From Bacteroidaceae bacterium (GTDB lineage: Bacteria; Bacteroidota; Bacteroidia; Bacteroidales; Bacteroidaceae), in the NCBI GenBank assembly GCA_017507385.1, contig JAFWAX010000002.1, forward strand, positions 1-64,000: DNA of 64,000 bases, in the 5' to 3' direction. Each line of letters starts with the position of its first letter. The stretch's first letter is position 1. Of this stretch, positions 55,278 through 63,798 are shown piece after piece. Below the pieces are notes generated by a model. The model had not been told where the DNA came from. It worked only from the letters and a program-made list of their open reading frames with translations, and made no database searches. The position numbers and the translations under genes are program-made.

Positions 55278-57590
55278 TCATTTGCAAAGTCTTACTTCGC
55301 AGATGCGAGGCGTTTCTCGGTCTGCTTCTGCTGCAATCTCTAATGTGACTTTTTCTTCCTTGATGTTGGTTGGAAAATCGATCATAGCCATGCCCTCACG
55401 ATTGAGGCGGATGGAACTGATTTCTGTTCCGTTGATGGAAACGCGTATGGATTGGCGGTCGCCTGTGAATCCTTTTATATGGATGGTTTTCGCATCGGCT
55501 GCCTTCATCTGATAAGAGAATGAACCTCGTGTGCGACGCCAGCTGACACCGTTGTCGCTGCCATTCCAGCTATTAGTGGAAGCAAAGAAATGGTCGCTTT
55601 CTGACTGCTGCTCGCCACAGTAAACCTTGTCTGTTGTCTGTGCTTCAAGAGCCATGCGCTCTTTCTCGGCTTCTGCTAATTTTTGCTGTTTTTCATTCCA
55701 TTCAGCAGAAGAATAAAGTGGGAAATAGATTTGGTATCTGCATTCGTAAAGTTTGTAGAATGGAACAAGTTTCATGTTCTCGAACTGTGGAAGCGTAAGG
55801 CCTGACAATTCAAATGTTTGTGGACGGCCAGCAACTGGCTTCAAGTGTGAGAGAATGGTCGATGCGTCGCCAATAATGCCCGGCATTTGGTCTAATGGAA
55901 TCTTTGGGCCATTGGCGATGTGTCCGCCGCGGCTGTCGTCTGCATACATGCCATCCTGATTGTTTTTGCCTGTTTCGGCAGCCAGCACGATTGGACCATA
56001 GAGGAAACTGTATTGTGGCTTTCCGTCGGGAGTCTGCATGGCTGTCAAGTGCATGGGGAGGTCAACATGCAGCTTGTCGCCGTCTTTCCAGGTGCGATTG
56101 ATGACAAGGTACTCGTCCTCGAACTGGGCCTCGATTGCTTCGTTGTTGACCTTGGCGCTGATGTTTTTGCACCACCATGGGCGACGAACCTTGATAGCCA
56201 TCTTCTTGGCTTTCTTTGTGCTGATAGTGAGGTCGGTAGATGGCTCATCGGGGAAGCGGTTCTCTTGTTTCACTGTGATGCCTTCCCATGTAAGAGTGGA
56301 AGGGATGAAGAGGTTGACAATCAAATCATTGCCTTGATGCGCATAAATCATTTCGCCATATCGGGCTGGATTCTCGATTCCAGTGCCGACACAGCACCAC
56401 ATGCAAGTTTGTGGCTGGGAATAAACGCGGTAGTGTCCTGAGCGCATTGGGGTGAAATAGACGAAACCACCTTGTACAGGGTTGAAAATAGACAGGATGT
56501 GGTTGTAAAGCGCACGTTCATAGTAGTCAATATACTCCATGCTTGCAGATGTCTGGTAGAGCATCTTGGTGAGTCTCAGCATATTGTATGTATTGCAGCT
56601 TTCTGGACCTTGTTCGCTTTCGAGCAAGCCCGTGAAATCGTTGGTTGGGTTGAAGTGTTCTCTTACTGAGTTGCCGCCGATGCTGACGCTGCGTTGCCCA
56701 ATGACCACTTCCCAGAAGAATGCTGCTGCTTTGTCCCAGTCGGCACGGCCTTCGAGGTCGGCGATGCGCTTGTAGCCAATCACTTTGGGAATCTGGGTGT
56801 TGGCATGCTTTCCTGTCAGGTTGTCCTCGCTGCGCATCAGAGGCTGCAATAGTTGCTGGTCGCTGAAACGGTGAGCAAGTTTCAGGTATTTCTTGTCACC
56901 TGTGATTTCAGCCACGTCTGCAAAAGTTTCGTTCAAGCCTCCATGTTCGCTTCGGAGCATATCCTGCATCTGTTCTTCGCTTAATGGGCTGACAAGTTCA
57001 GCCATCCAGTCTGTCAGTTTGATGAGCATCTCTTTGGCATCCTTTCGCCCGCACATCAGCCACGCATCGCGCAATCCTGCGTAGGTCTTGTGGATGTTGT
57101 AAAGCGGAACCCATCGGTCGTTCAAACCGAATGATGAGGCGCGGATGTTGCCTTCTGATATTTCTTTCCACATTTGTGGACCATTGGGAACGCCTGCCAA
57201 ATAGCCGTTTCCGCTGGCATCTTGGCAACGCTTCATTTCGGCGAGCACATAGTCCATGCGCGTCTCGATTTCTTTGTTTCCGGTAGCGGCATACATGTAG
57301 GCGAGGGCGGAGAGATAGTGGCCGCCGATGTGCCCGTCGAGTCCGGTGTTTTCCCAGTTGGTGTAATTCTCTGCTTTGGGTTCCAAGCCAGCTCCTTTCA
57401 GGAATGGAGCTAAAAGACGGTCGGCATCGAGCCCCAGCAGGTAGCTGATGTCTGCCTGCTGATTTTTCTGGAATTGGCTGTCGCCCAGCCGCACATTTGA
57501 GATGTGGAATGTTTCAACTTTGGGCTGTAGTTGCGCGTGGGTTGTCTGGAAAGCTGCAGCTAAAGCCAAGCAAATGAGGATTTTTTTCAT
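55278..57590 (-). CDS. GH127-family glycosidase (beta-L-arabinofuranosidase type)
   Basis: The 770-residue product starts with a signal peptide (MKKILICLALAAAFQTTHA). The catalytic domain holds the residues matching the zinc site of HypBA1 (Glu338, Cys340, Cys417, Cys418): Glu330 and Cys332 in GPESCNTYNML, and Cys399-Cys400 in MWCCVGTG. C-terminal beta domains follow (about 560-770). The product likely removes beta-linked L-arabinofuranose from plant or glycoprotein glycans. It is monocistronic with its own terminator, divergent from the GH97 gene. Confidence 0.92.
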   Translation of the reverse strand: MKKILICLALAAAFQTTHAQLQPKVETFHISNVRLGDSQFQKNQQADISYLLGLDADRLLAPFLKGAGLEPKAENYTNWENTGLDGHIGGHYLSALAYMYAATGNKEIETRMDYVLAEMKRCQDASGNGYLAGVPNGPQMWKEISEGNIRASSFGLNDRWVPLYNIHKTYAGLRDAWLMCGRKDAKEMLIKLTDWMAELVSPLSEEQMQDMLRSEHGGLNETFADVAEITGDKKYLKLAHRFSDQQLLQPLMRSEDNLTGKHANTQIPKVIGYKRIADLEGRADWDKAAAFFWEVVIGQRSVSIGGNSVREHFNPTNDFTGLLESEQGPESCNTYNMLRLTKMLYQTSASMEYIDYYERALYNHILSIFNPVQGGFVYFTPMRSGHYRVYSQPQTCMWCCVGTGIENPARYGEMIYAHQGNDLIVNLFIPSTLTWEGITVKQENRFPDEPSTDLTISTKKAKKMAIKVRRPWWCKNISAKVNNEAIEAQFEDEYLVINRTWKDGDKLHVDLPMHLTAMQTPDGKPQYSFLYGPIVLAAETGKNNQDGMYADDSRGGHIANGPKIPLDQMPGIIGDASTILSHLKPVAGRPQTFELSGLTLPQFENMKLVPFYKLYECRYQIYFPLYSSAEWNEKQQKLAEAEKERMALEAQTTDKVYCGEQQSESDHFFASTNSWNGSDNGVSWRRTRGSFSYQMKAADAKTIHIKGFTGDRQSIRVSINGTEISSIRLNREGMAMIDFPTNIKEEKVTLEIAAEADRETPRICEVRLCK

Positions 57591-57650
57591 TGTTATAATT
57601 AATTAATGTGTGTTCTGACGGAAGTTTTTCCTGGTGTTATCATTTCGGAT

Positions 57651-57658
57651 GCAAAGAA
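57651..57658 (-). promoter_or_regulatory. Putative -7 box of the GH127 gene
   Basis: On the minus strand TTTCTTTG is one base from TAnnTTTG, about 60 bp before the ATG. The 344-bp divergent gap 57591-57934 holds this, the GH97 promoter and otherwise AT-rich spacer. Confidence 0.35.
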
Positions 57659-57878
57659 AGTTCTTTATTGCCGATTATGCAAATTTTTGCAGTTCATTTT
57701 TTTTAGAATAGGTTTCTTATTTATTTTTCCCCGATTTTTAGAGGAGAAGGTCTGTGTGGGACGTTTTGTGAACATAATATTGTATGACACTGTTGTTGCA
57801 ATAGCTATTTTGTTGGTTTTTATATGGCAAAGTACGTGGAATGTTACGAAAAATGAAGTTTGTGTTACACCAAAGGAA

Positions 57879-57907
57879 TTGTTTGTGAAAATTTATGAGT
57901 AATTTTG
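57879..57907 (+). promoter_or_regulatory. Promoter of the GH97 gene
   Basis: TTG (57879-57881) is 18 nt upstream of TAATTTTG (57900-57907). The ATG at 57935 follows after 27 bp. Confidence 0.6.
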
Positions 57908-57934
57908 CATGGCAATTTTTTACTTAACAGCAAT

Positions 57935-59872
57935 ATGAAAAAAGTTATTTTAGGAATTCTAATGTTATTGTGTGGCTGGACTTCTGTTTCGGCTGCTGAA
58001 AAGTCTTTTAGTAGTCCCGATGGTCAGTTGACCGTGTGGGTTGATGATGTGAATGGCGCTCCTGCTTATCGTGTTATGTTAGGTGAGACTGAATTCATCG
58101 AACGTTCTCCTCTGGGTGTTAAAACCAATATCGGTGATTTCACGCAGAACCTCACTTTGACAGGTTGCGAGATTAAAAAGGTGCAGGAACAGTACCAGCT
58201 GAGCACCATCAAGCAGAGCACAGTTAATTATGAAGCAACCGAAGCTGTGTGCAGCTTCGAGCAGCAGGGGCGCAAGGTGATAGATGTGGTTTTTCGTGTG
58301 AGCAACCGCGACGTGGCATACAGCTACACCATCTATCCTAAGGGTGGTACGCTTGTTTGTGTTGTGGATAGCGAGGCCAGTGGATTTCAGCTCCCATCTG
58401 GTACAACCACTTTCTTGTGCCCACAGTCAAGACCAATGGGTGGATTTGCCCGTACGGCTCCAAGTTACGAAACCAGCTATTCGCTTGACGACCAGATGGG
58501 AAAGAATGGCTGGGGCGAAGGCTATTCATTCCCTTGTCTTTTCCGTGTAGGCGAAAAGGGATGGGTGCTTATTAGCGAAACAGGCGTGGACGGAAACTAT
58601 GTGGCAAGCCGCTTGCTCAATGTGAAGGACGGGCTCTATCGCATAGGCTTCCCGCAGCAGGGCGAGTGCAACGGCTGGGGTTCTACTTCTGCTTCTGTGG
58701 CACTTCCTTGCCAGACTCCTTGGCGCACAATCACTATCGGCACAACATTGGCTAACATTGTAGAAACAACAGTTCCTTTCGACTTGGTGTCTCAGAAGTA
58801 TAAGGCATCACAGGAGTACATTCATGGCAAGGGCTCCTGGAGTTGGATTATCGGTATGGATGCAAGCTGCAACTTCGATGAACAAAAGCGCTACATCGAT
58901 TTCTCTGCTGCAATGGGTTATCAGAGTGTTCTGATTGATGCTCTTTGGGATGTGCAGATTGGTCGCGAGAAGATTGCTGAATTGGCAGCATACGGAAAGT
59001 CTAAGGGTGTAGGTCTCTACCTTTGGTACAATTCTAACGGCTCATGGAATGATGCGCCTCAGTCTCCAAAGGGCAAGATGGACAAGAGCCACGCACGTCG
59101 TGAGGAGATGGCATGGATGAAGAGCATCGGCATTCGAGGCATCAAGGTCGATTTCTTCGGCGGCGACAAGCAGAACATGATGCAGCTCTACGAAGACATT
59201 CTTTCTGACGCTAACGACTACGGAATCTTGGTGATCTTCCATGGCTGCACATTGCCTCGCGGATGGGAAAGAATGTATCCTAACTATGCAGCAAGTGAAG
59301 CTGTTCTTGCGTCTGAAAACTTGCATTTTGGACAGGGCGCTTGTGATGCAGAAGCATTTAATGCAACAATCCACGCATTCGTCCGCAACACTGTCGGTGC
59401 AATGGACTTTGGCGGCTCAACGCTTAATAAGTTCTACAACGCCAATAACAGCCGTGGAAGCCGTCGCGTAACATCTGACGTTTATGCGCTGGCTACTGCA
59501 GTTCTCTTCCAGAGCCCTGTACAGCATTTCGCTCTTGCGCCAAACAACCTGACAGATGCGCCAGCATGGGCTATCGATTTCATGAAGGAAGTGCCTACAA
59601 AGTGGGATGAGGTGAAGTACATCGACGGCTATCCTGGCAAGTATGTCATCATGGCACGTCGCAGTGGCGACAAGTGGTATGTTGTAGGTGTGAATGCAGA
59701 GAAGACTCCGTTGAAGACCAAGATTGAACTGCCTATGTTTGAGAAGGGCACAGAGCTTCAGGTTTACAGTGATGATGCAGAGCTCAATGGCAGCCTCACA
59801 ACTGTGAAGCAAAAGAAGCAGATGGCTATCACAATCCCAACCAATGGCGGCGTGGTGATTGTGAACAAGTAA
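57935..59872 (+). CDS. GH97-family glycosidase, probably retaining alpha-galactosidase type
   Basis: The 645-residue product has a signal peptide (MKKVILGILMLLCGWTSVSA), an N-terminal beta-sandwich (about 25-275), a TIM barrel (about 275-560) and a small C-terminal beta domain. Asp406 in IKVDFFGG and Glu461 in ASENLHF have the same 55-residue spacing as the nucleophile and acid/base recalled for the retaining enzyme BtGH97b (Asp415/Glu470). That favours a retaining alpha-galactosidase over SusB-type inverting alpha-glucosidase (inference). Start fixed at the signal peptide, 10 codons inside the open frame. Confidence 0.9.
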   Translation: MKKVILGILMLLCGWTSVSAAEKSFSSPDGQLTVWVDDVNGAPAYRVMLGETEFIERSPLGVKTNIGDFTQNLTLTGCEIKKVQEQYQLSTIKQSTVNYEATEAVCSFEQQGRKVIDVVFRVSNRDVAYSYTIYPKGGTLVCVVDSEASGFQLPSGTTTFLCPQSRPMGGFARTAPSYETSYSLDDQMGKNGWGEGYSFPCLFRVGEKGWVLISETGVDGNYVASRLLNVKDGLYRIGFPQQGECNGWGSTSASVALPCQTPWRTITIGTTLANIVETTVPFDLVSQKYKASQEYIHGKGSWSWIIGMDASCNFDEQKRYIDFSAAMGYQSVLIDALWDVQIGREKIAELAAYGKSKGVGLYLWYNSNGSWNDAPQSPKGKMDKSHARREEMAWMKSIGIRGIKVDFFGGDKQNMMQLYEDILSDANDYGILVIFHGCTLPRGWERMYPNYAASEAVLASENLHFGQGACDAEAFNATIHAFVRNTVGAMDFGGSTLNKFYNANNSRGSRRVTSDVYALATAVLFQSPVQHFALAPNNLTDAPAWAIDFMKEVPTKWDEVKYIDGYPGKYVIMARRSGDKWYVVGVNAEKTPLKTKIELPMFEKGTELQVYSDDAELNGSLTTVKQKKQMAITIPTNGGVVIVNK

Positions 59873-59890
59873 GACTCTGTTTTTCGTTAC

Positions 59891-59930
59891 AAGAGTGGAA
59901 TATCTGTTGGGATATGTCCACTCTTTTTTA
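59891..59930 (+). terminator. Terminator of the GH97 gene
   Basis: AAGAGTGGA (59891-59899) pairs with TCCACTCTT (59917-59925), followed by TTTTTTA. The stretch 59931-60100 holds no recognised feature. Confidence 0.9.
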
Positions 59931-60103
59931 TTTTATCTTCTATAGGTATGCACAAGGCAAAGGTGGAGACGTAGGAAAAACCACGCAATTTCTTTTGCTT
60001 CTATATTCCAGATTTTTGTAGTATTGTGGCCGTTTGCAGGCAAGATGGACAGATGTAATTCATGAAGTTTGAAAGGCTCGAAATCAGAAAGATGCGTTTT
60101 TAT

Positions 60104-60134
60104 TTGGTAGGATGGCAAAAACTTTGTACCTTTG
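60104..60134 (+). promoter_or_regulatory. Promoter of rplS
   Basis: TTG (60104-60106) is 20 nt upstream of the -7 box TACCTTTG (60127-60134). The leader to the rplS ATG is about 120 nt. Confidence 0.7.
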
Positions 60135-60140
60135 CAACCG

Positions 60141-60262
60141 ATTTTGGCGAAGCCGCTGTCTGATAGGGATAGAGCCCAAGGAGTTGAGACAATGAGTTTC
60201 AGTATTCTGAAAAGGAGAATGCTTCGCTGTAACTCTTTAATTAACAATAAATCAAACCGATT
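60141..60262 (+). promoter_or_regulatory. Structured rplS leader, possible autoregulatory region
   Basis: GCGAAGC (60147-60153) can pair with GCTTCGC (60221-60227), GAGTT (60181-60185) with AACTC (60231-60235), and TTTCAG/CTGAAA form a small hairpin (60197-60212). The first two pairings cross, giving a pseudoknot or alternative folds. Ribosomal protein leaders often bind the protein they encode, so L19 feedback is possible (inference). Confidence 0.4.
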
Positions 60263-60631
60263 ATGGCAGTAGATTTAATTAAAGTGGCTCAGGAAGCAAT
60301 GCAGACTTCAGAGCCAAAGCAGTTCCCAGACTTTAAGGCTGGTGATACTGTAACAGTAGCTTACAAGATTATCGAAGGTACTAAGGAGCGTATCCAGCTC
60401 TACCGCGGTGTTGTCATCAAGATTGCAGGCGAAAAGAGCAAGAGACGTTTCACAGTTCGCAAGATGTCTGGAACAGTAGGTGTAGAGCGTATTTTCCCAA
60501 TCGACTCACCAAACATCGATTCAATCGAGGTGAACAAGGTAGGTAAGGTACGTCGCGCTAAGCTTTATTACCTCCGCAAGCTTACTGGTAAGAAGGCTCG
60601 TATCAAGGAAAAGCTTGTTAGAAAAGCTTAA
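60263..60631 (+). CDS. rplS: 50S ribosomal protein L19
   Basis: The 122-residue product contains the L19 core [26 protein letters not shown]-like [35 protein letters not shown] and the basic tail [19 protein letters not shown]19 lies at the interface of the two ribosomal subunits. It has its own promoter with a structured leader. Confidence 0.97.
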   Translation: MAVDLIKVAQEAMQTSEPKQFPDFKAGDTVTVAYKIIEGTKERIQLYRGVVIKIAGEKSKRRFTVRKMSGTVGVERIFPIDSPNIDSIEVNKVGKVRRAKLYYLRKLTGKKARIKEKLVRKA

Positions 60632-60739
60632 GAACCCCTTCTTGCAAAAGTGGAATAGTGAAAGATCTAAGTTTCTCCTTCTTCTAAAGGCTTGTAATAC
60701 AGATTTTTCACTTTTCTTTTTTGTTTCTCACTTTTTGTT

Positions 60740-60747
60740 TATCTTTG
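60740..60747 (+). promoter_or_regulatory. Putative -7 box of the MaoC-like gene
   Basis: TATCTTTG fits TAnnTTTG, 23 bp before the ATG; a TTG at 60721-60723 is 16 nt upstream. An AAGGAG (60758-60763) just before the ATG is a plausible ribosome-binding site. Confidence 0.5.
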
Positions 60748-60770
60748 CAAAAAATCTAAGGAGCATAAAA

Positions 60771-61235
60771 ATGGAAAAACTTATAGTAAACTCGTATGAA
60801 GAGTTCGCATCTCATCTTGGAGAGCAGATAGGACAGAGTGAATGGCTCGAAGTATCGCAGGAACGCATCAATCTTTTTGCAGATGCAACGCTCGACCATC
60901 AGTGGATACACGTAGATACAGAGCGTGCAAAGGTGGAAAGTCCGTACAAGTCAACGATAGCGCATGGATACCTCACACTCTCGCTCTTGCCTCATCTGTG
61001 GCAAGAAATCATTCAGGTCAACAATGTGAGAATGCTTGTCAACTACGGCATGGACCAGATGAAGTTTGGCCAGCCTGTGCTTTCAGGTCAGCGTGTCCGT
61101 CTCACAGCAAGTCTCCATGACATCTCTAATATCCGTGGTATTTGCAAAGCACAGATCAAGTTCAAGCTTGAGATTGAGAATGAGAGGAAGCAGGCTCTTG
61201 AAGGACTTGCCACATTCTTGTATTATTTCGAATAG
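60771..61235 (+). CDS. MaoC-like (R)-specific enoyl-CoA hydratase family protein
   Basis: The 154-residue hot-dog-fold protein has the MaoC signature: FADATLDHQWIHVDTERAKV followed by YKSTIAHGYLTLSLLPHL. In the family Asp and His of this 'D...H' pair are catalytic for hydration of enoyl-CoA. The substrate is unknown. The open frame extends upstream into the end of rplS, but the promoter and RBS place the start at 60771. Confidence 0.9.
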   Translation: MEKLIVNSYEEFASHLGEQIGQSEWLEVSQERINLFADATLDHQWIHVDTERAKVESPYKSTIAHGYLTLSLLPHLWQEIIQVNNVRMLVNYGMDQMKFGQPVLSGQRVRLTASLHDISNIRGICKAQIKFKLEIENERKQALEGLATFLYYFE

Positions 61236-61261
61236 AGAATACTTATTCCATCAATATATGT

Positions 61262-61297
61262 GCAGGAGGCTTCATGTGAGAGGCCTCCTGCTTTATT
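61262..61297 (+). terminator. Terminator of the MaoC-like gene
   Basis: GCAGGAGGC (61262-61270) pairs with the complementary run ending at 61291 (GCCTCCTGC), followed by TTTATTTG. 61298-61368 shows nothing else. Confidence 0.85.
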
Positions 61298-61368
61298 TGT
61301 GTGTGGAATTTCTTGCAAACCGTCCCCTCTGGTGCACTATGGCATGCTAAAAGGGAGCGGTTAATGGA

Positions 61369-61598
61369 TTGTTCGTTAACGTGAGTTTGGCCAATTCGCA
61401 TCTATTCAAATTCGCAAATTTATATTGAAAAAAGAAAGAATATGCCTTTCTGTAAAATCGGACCCCTCGGGTGCGCCATGGCGTACCCGAGGGGTCCGAT
61501 GCGCCGTACCCGAGGGGTACGGTCAATTATTTGCTTATTATCCTACAATCGCAGCTGTAAAAATGATGACATGAATTTCGTCGAACTCTTGTTCGTTA
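61369..61598. mobile_element. MITE-like element, family B copy 2, with 10-bp direct repeats
   Basis: Non-coding, about 210 bp (61379-61588). The left end ACGTGAGTTTGGCCAATT and right end AATTTCGTCGAACTC are inverted relatives of the family A ends. TTGTTCGTTA occurs immediately outside both ends (61369-61378 and 61589-61598), a likely target-site duplication. The centre is a 44-bp palindrome (61457-61500) plus the smaller GTACCC hairpin. The element is the reverse complement of 37750-37948. On the minus strand the main hairpin is followed by ATTTTAC, oriented as a terminator for the FadL gene. Confidence 0.8.
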
Positions 61599-61613
61599 GG
61601 TGTTTATGCCGAG

Positions 61614-62954
61614 TTAGAAGTGGATGTCCATGCCGACTGTTGCAACGTGGGTCTTGCGCTCGTAACGTGTACCAGTAAGTTTGTTGTTGTATGGAGCGTA
61701 GTTCGTGTAGCTGTAGCCGAAATTGAGGCCTATTTTCTTTGTGATGCTGTACTTTCCGCCAACGCTGGTCATGAATGAGTCGTTGATGAATGCGAGGTCG
61801 CTTATGTATTTGTCATTGATGCCGAAGTTGTTGAACTGGATGCCTGCACTTACAAGGAGCTTCTCTGTCAGCTTATATTCTGCACCGAAGAGGTACTCGG
61901 TTGTGTTGTGGGAAAGCTTCTGCATATTGTCGCCGCCCATGAGAGACTCAACCTTTGCATCCTTGTCGAAATAGTAGTTCCAGCCAGCCATTACTTGAAG
62001 ACGGGGGAGCGCCTGCCATGAGCCTGCAAGTGAAAGCATTGCAGGAGCATCGCAGCGGAGTTTGTTGCCATCGGCAAAGCCGCCGAGGTAGCTGCCAAGA
62101 GCAGCGTTTGCTGCACCTTCAATCGTCTCTTTCATTCCCATTTGTTCCATTGCCGAACCTGCTGTCACGTCACAAGCCTTTGTGTCATTCTCGACAGTTG
62201 TAACTGCGCGGAACTCATATCTTGCAGCAAAGTTGAAGTTGCCGACCTTATAGTCAACGCCTACGATAGGGGCAAAAGCAACACCGCTCTGATCCATGTC
62301 TATATTTACAGCCATTACCTCAACGCCAGTTGCGCTCATAGCGGGAATGTCAGCAAGTGCTTGTATCGTGCCCAAATAGTTGTTGCTTGTATAGTTGCCG
62401 CGTACACCTGCGTATGCAGAAAGATTGTCTGTGATTTTGTATGCAGCGCCGAATTGCAATGCGAAAAGATATTGTGAAGATTCGAACTGTGAAGCACCTG
62501 CAATTGTCATGGGAACGGGTGACATCGCCCCGAGGCCTTTGCCAAGATTGCCGATGAGGTTGTCGAAGAGGGGAAGTCCATTTTCAAACTCAGCCTTTCC
62601 GCCACCGCCAGGCATGCCGAAGAATCCACTGAATGTCCAGTCGCCGGTTTTGTATGCCGCCATAATGGTAGGCATGCAGGGAACATAGATTTTACCTTCA
62701 TATTTTTTGCTGTTGAGCAAGTTGATGGCATCACGCTGCTGCCATACCATCTGCCAGTTGCCCGAGAGGTGGAATCCGTCCTGAAGGAATGCTGTTCCTG
62801 CAGGGTTAAAATATACTGCGTCAATGTCGAGTGAAGCGAAACGCGCAGGGTTGCGAACAAATGCAGCGTGCTGGTTTGTGTTTGTGAGAAGACCGCCGGC
62901 AAATGATGTAAGAGCGAAGGCGGCCATGAGAATCGTCGTTAATGTTTTTTTCAT
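61614..62954 (-). CDS. Outer-membrane transporter of the OmpP1/FadL/TodX family
   Basis: The 446-residue product has a signal peptide (MKKTLTTILMAAFALTSFAGG), then the FadL-type N-terminal hatch (NTNQHAAFVRNPARFASL; DAVYFNPAGTAFLQDG) and many amphipathic strands ending HVATVGMDIHF with terminal Phe. Family members move long-chain fatty acids or other hydrophobic compounds across the outer membrane. The open frame extends 24 codons upstream through the promoter; the signal peptide fixes the start at 62954. Confidence 0.92.
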   Translation of the reverse strand: MKKTLTTILMAAFALTSFAGGLLTNTNQHAAFVRNPARFASLDIDAVYFNPAGTAFLQDGFHLSGNWQMVWQQRDAINLLNSKKYEGKIYVPCMPTIMAAYKTGDWTFSGFFGMPGGGGKAEFENGLPLFDNLIGNLGKGLGAMSPVPMTIAGASQFESSQYLFALQFGAAYKITDNLSAYAGVRGNYTSNNYLGTIQALADIPAMSATGVEVMAVNIDMDQSGVAFAPIVGVDYKVGNFNFAARYEFRAVTTVENDTKACDVTAGSAMEQMGMKETIEGAANAALGSYLGGFADGNKLRCDAPAMLSLAGSWQALPRLQVMAGWNYYFDKDAKVESLMGGDNMQKLSHNTTEYLFGAEYKLTEKLLVSAGIQFNNFGINDKYISDLAFINDSFMTSVGGKYSITKKIGLNFGYSYTNYAPYNNKLTGTRYERKTHVATVGMDIHF

Positions 62955-62995
62955 TTTCCTAAGTTTGATTTTTGCCATTTTCCGTTTAGAGTGCA

Positions 62996-63003
62996 CAAAG
63001 GTA
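62996..63003 (-). promoter_or_regulatory. Putative -7 box of the FadL-type gene
   Basis: On the minus strand TACCTTTG fits TAnnTTTG, about 41 bp before the ATG; a TTTG lies 24 nt upstream, a little far. Confidence 0.5.
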
Positions 63004-63174
63004 CTAATTTTGCGTAAACTAACCATACAAAATAACCATTTTAACGCTCATAATGAACAAAAAGTGTGTTTTATATGTTAAAATACCTTTTCGCCGCCTC
63101 TTTTTTGTGTGGAGATGCAAAAAAACGTCTTGCTCATTCTGGGATATATTATTATATAATGTGAACTCGAAAAA

Positions 63175-63312
63175 ATGAGCACAAATGAGATAGATGATGA
63201 TTGGGTGGATTCAGACTCGCATGAGGACATAACCGAATTGTCCATGAATTTTCCTCAGTTCTGTCTGGCAAAAATATCCCGCAAGATGAAACCGACATTC
63301 ATCTTGCTTTGA
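63175..63312 (+). CDS. Possible 45-residue small acidic protein (uncertain)
   Basis: An ATG at 63175 opens 45 codons to a TGA. The product starts MSTNEIDDDWVDSDSHED and ends with a basic, hydrophobic tail. No homology is recognised and no promoter is obvious; it may be a gene remnant or chance. Confidence 0.25.
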   Translation: MSTNEIDDDWVDSDSHEDITELSMNFPQFCLAKISRKMKPTFILL

Positions 63313-63420
63313 ACCTGAAAAAAACAAACTTTTGGAACATCAGCACTTTGTTATGCCAAACTGCCTTTCACGACAGTTCCACAATAGCATCCCCCGAAAG
63401 AGGAAGCCTAAACCTCTAAA

Positions 63421-63485
63421 TAGGTGAGACTCTCATCGACTTAGAGGTAAGACTCTCATCGGTCTATAGGTGAGACTCTCACCGT
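63421..63485. repeat. Second array of GGTGAGACTCTCACC-like units at 23-nt period
   Basis: Copies at 63423-63437 (GGTGAGACTCTCATC), 63446-63460 (GGTAAGACTCTCATC) and 63469-63483 (GGTGAGACTCTCACC), separated by 8 nt. The same 15-mer makes the array at 45998-46072. It lies in gene-free DNA upstream of the FadL gene and of the candidate RNA unit. Confidence 0.85.
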
Positions 63486-63617
63486 TTTGGATGTACACGA
63501 ATCCCAGAAACCACGGAATGCTTTAATAGCACATCTTGTTTCTTGGCTTCCTGAGCCAACATGGGACTGCCGAATTCATTTGTGCTGCCCCTCTGTGCTC
63601 AATTCTATTGACATATA

Positions 63618-63798
63618 ACAAAAAAGGGAAGCTGATTTTTTCAATTTCCCTTTCAAGTGGTGCCACCAGAAAATGAGTTCCATTTCTAAATGGCTCTATA
63701 TCTTCACATTAAAGAAATGCTCCAAACGTAATCTCCCGCTATTGCTCCACCTAAATTCTGCACCATTCTGCAGTGTCTCGCAGAGTCGAGTTCCTACT
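63618..63798 (-). ncRNA. Candidate structured small RNA, about 180 nt
   Basis: On the minus strand a complete promoter, TTG (63832-63834) and TACCTTTG (63805-63812) with a 19-nt spacer, is followed by about 180 nt and a terminator: TTCCCTT/AAGGGAA (63646-63652 / 63624-63630) then a T run. No ORF starts in it. Several short hairpins can form (CTCG..CGAG, CTGCA..TGCAG, CCATTT..AAATGG, GTGG..CCAC). I cannot assign a known RNA family. Confidence 0.5.

Noticed and set aside
57606-57902. 98-codon frame in the gap between GH127 and GH97
   Set aside because: It runs through both promoters, has no recognisable family and is hydrophobic because the DNA is T-rich.
63618-63798. Candidate RNA considered as tmRNA or tRNA because of GGTGGCACCA
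   Set aside because: No cloverleaf, no TTCGA T-loop and no tag reading frame could be built.
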